DNA from: Diprion similis
Lineage: Eukaryota > Arthropoda > Insecta > Hymenoptera > Diprionidae
Reading direction: 5' to 3'
NCBI RefSeq assembly: GCF_021155765.1
Contig: NC_060112.1
Location: 27,333,501 to 27,397,500 of the forward strand
Length of the DNA stretch: 64,000 bases
Shown: positions 61,738-64,000 of the stretch, one piece after another
Numbering within the stretch: the first letter of the stretch is position 1
How the letters are laid out: each line of letters begins with the position of its first letter
Notes under the pieces: generated by a model
What the model was told of the DNA's origin: nothing
Seen by the model: the letters and a program-made list of their open reading frames with translations, nothing else
Databases searched by the model: none
Translations under genes and position numbers: made by a program

Positions 61738-63961
61738 TAGCCGTGACCACCGGTCGACTTCCGGTTTTTGAGTGAACTTTTTCGGATTTTTTCCGCTCTT
61801 TCCAATGCCGCTAATTATTCCAAAATCTACCGGGCCGTTTTTGAGATTTTGAGGGGGGGGGGGGGCAAAAATGGGGGGGGGCGAGGGGGGGTGGGTGGGT
61901 CGGGTGCAGGATCCCCCCGCCCGTTATGTCCCCCACGGCCCCCTCCCCCCTCCCACATTTGACCCCCCCCGGGGGGGGTGGGGGGGGGAACGGTTGCTGG
62001 ACCTATTTGGTCCTGGCATGAACTTTTCAGCCCTTGATTTATCGAAAAAAATGAGCCCCTAACCAACCCTCTCCGTAGATTGGTTCAAAAGATAGGCGTT
62101 TTTCGAAAAATATCACCCACCTAACCTGACCCGACCCAACTCAAAAAGTGATGGTCGGACGCATAAAAGTTCTGCGCACCCGTTTCCGATGTCAGACTGA
62201 CACCCCCCCTTACAACCCCCCCCGCGGGGGGCGTGGGGGGGGAACCGTCGCTGGACCTAATTGGTCCAGACATGAACTTGGTAGAGCTTGATTTATCGAA
62301 CAAAACGAGCCCTCAACGAACCCTCTCCGTAGAACGGTTCAGGAGATATGAATTTTTGAAAATTATTTTGCACCTAACCTAACCTATGTCGGAAACAACG
62401 GAAATTTTCTAAGTTTTTTTCCGAAATTTTCGTCACACAGAAACTTGTTTTTTAGGCGTTTCAAACGATTCTGAGCCGATCTGTACCTATGTCGCGGGAA
62501 CTTTTTTTTTTTTTTTCGAACGCACAACCCCAAAAACTTTGAAATTTTTCGAATTTTGAAAAAAAAAAATGTTTCCTAGAGACTTGTTTTCTACGCGTTT
62601 CGAACGATTCTGAGCCGATCTGTACCTATTTCGCGGGAACTTTTTTTTTTTTTTTGAACGCACAACCCCAAAAACTTTGAAATTTTTCGAATTTTCAAAA
62701 AAAAAAATGTTACCCAGAGACTTGTTTTCTACGCGTTTCGAACGATTCTGAGCCGATCTGTACCTATCGCGCGGGAACTTTTTTTTTTTTTTTTGAACGC
62801 ACAACCCCAAAAACTTTGAAATTTTTCGAATTTTGAAAAAAAAAATGTTACCCAGAGACTTGTTTTCTACGCGTTTCGAACGATTCTGAGACGATCTGTA
62901 CCTATTTCGCGGGAACTTTTTTTTTTTTTTTTGAACGCACGACCCAAAAAACTTTGAAATTTATCGAATTTCGAAAAAAAAATTAGTCACCCAGAGACTT
63001 GTTTTCTGGGCGTTTTGGACGATTCTGAGCCGATCGGTACCTATTTGTCGGGAACTTTTTTTTTTTTTTTCCTAATTCCACCGCCCAACTCAAAAACTTC
63101 AAAATCGCCCCGAAAAATTCCGAAAAAATTCCAGGGGACCAGTGCGGTCATCGCGGTGAAAAAACCTCCTCAGAAGCATGTCGCTAAATCTCACGGTTCG
63201 GATTTTACAGCCGGCGTTTCCGCTTTCCCGGCGACCGACTTCCGATTCGACACCACCATCGCGTTTAGATGGCCATAATCAAGCGGGGACCCGCGGTAAT
63301 TCAAATTTCAAGTCGATCGGATCGATTTCAGAAAAGTTAGGACAAGTTCGGCCCTCCGAGACGTTGGATTCCGGACGGTTGGAATATGTTCGGCTTCCGG
63401 ATTCTGCGGCGGCCGAGAGGTTAGGAAGGGTTCGGCTCCCCGAAACCACAACACACACGGGGGTACGAACAACGCGAAAGGTGGTCGCGGCACCCGGAAG
63501 GTTGGAATAAGTTCGGCTTCCGGATTCTACGGCGGCCGAGAGGTTAGGAAGGGTTCGGCTCCCCGAAACCACAACACACACGGGGGTACGAACAACGCGA
63601 AAGGTGGTCGCGGCACCCGGAAGGTTGGAATAAGTTCGGCTTCCGGATTCTACGGCGGCCGAGAGGTTAGGAAGGGTTCGGCTCCCCGAAACCACAATGC
63701 ACATCTATAGTTCCAAAACCGTACACTTTTCAGGGGTACTTGATATCAAGTTTTTTGACCGCGACAGCTTGCCCAATTTTTCAGAATTTTCTCAGATTTT
63801 TTCACTGATATTTTGAAATTTTTGGAACAGGTACAAAAATAAAAAAAACGTCTTCGAAAGTTACCCTGGGTCGTCTCAGAATCGCCCGAAACGCCTAGAA
63901 AACACTTCTCCCCGTGACGAAAATTTCGAAAAAAACTTTGAAAATTTCCGACGCTCCAGAG
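61738..63961 (+). repeat. Subtelomeric repeat unit 4 (about 2.22 kb)
   Basis: Appears identical or nearly so to unit 2 at a constant offset of 4371 bp: every internal landmark, homopolymer length and diagnostic variant I compared agrees. Confidence 0.93.
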
Positions 63962-64000
63962 TAGGTTAGGTTAGGTTAGGTTAGGTTAGGTTAGGTTAGG
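63962..64000 (+). repeat. (TTAGG)n telomeric array 5, cut by window edge
   Basis: TTAGG copies continue to the last base, so the array extends beyond the window. Confidence 0.97.

Noticed and set aside
1..64000. tRNA, rRNA, CRISPR and prokaryotic signals
   Set aside because: I searched by eye for tRNA box motifs, rRNA cores and regularly spaced direct repeats with unique spacers; none found. The TTAGG arrays have no spacers and the genome is eukaryotic.

Overview
This is animal nuclear DNA: intron-rich, about 60% A+T, with GT-AG junctions and four conserved metazoan genes on both strands. The canonical arthropod telomere repeat (TTAGG)n at the right edge points to an insect. The dispersed cagggtgt-ended and foldback elements make Hymenoptera my best guess, but the order is not proven by the sequence.

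Layout. Positions 651-18321 (+) hold the AMP-activated protein kinase gamma subunit (SNF4Agamma). It shows two alternative 5' coding exons (651-699 and 7812-7989) that can each join one shared CBS-domain core; further 5' exons probably lie off the left edge. Positions 22336-21836 (-) hold a two-exon, unrecognised 139-aa protein with a signal-like N-terminus. Positions 27047-22997 (-) hold the ribosome-biogenesis WD40 protein WDR74. It is divergently arranged, across a 694-bp shared promoter region, with XRN1/pacman, the cytoplasmic 5'-3' exoribonuclease (27742 to 41137 or 44154, +). XRN1 has two mutually exclusive phase-compatible last exons. Positions 50344-46161 (-) hold importin-13 (IPO13), convergent with XRN1. 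Exon phases agree at every WDR74 and IPO13 junction and at all but one XRN1 junction.

From 50345 rightward no gene is recognisable. The region carries foldback and TIR elements, then from about 54843 a degenerate 11-bp telomere-like repeat. After that come five pure (TTAGG)n arrays separated by four homologous 1.8-2.2 kb subtelomeric units. The G-rich strand reads 5'-3' toward the right edge, so the chromosome end should lie to the right and the genes to the left are centromere-proximal. Units 2 and 4 look nearly identical at a 4371-bp offset, suggesting a higher-order repeat.

Functionally these are housekeeping genes (energy sensing, 60S biogenesis, mRNA decay, nuclear transport). The novelty lies in the subtelomere structure, the density of long foldback elements, the alternative terminal exons and a shared CRE-like promoter motif. 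All identifications come from reading the translations by eye; no database search was run.
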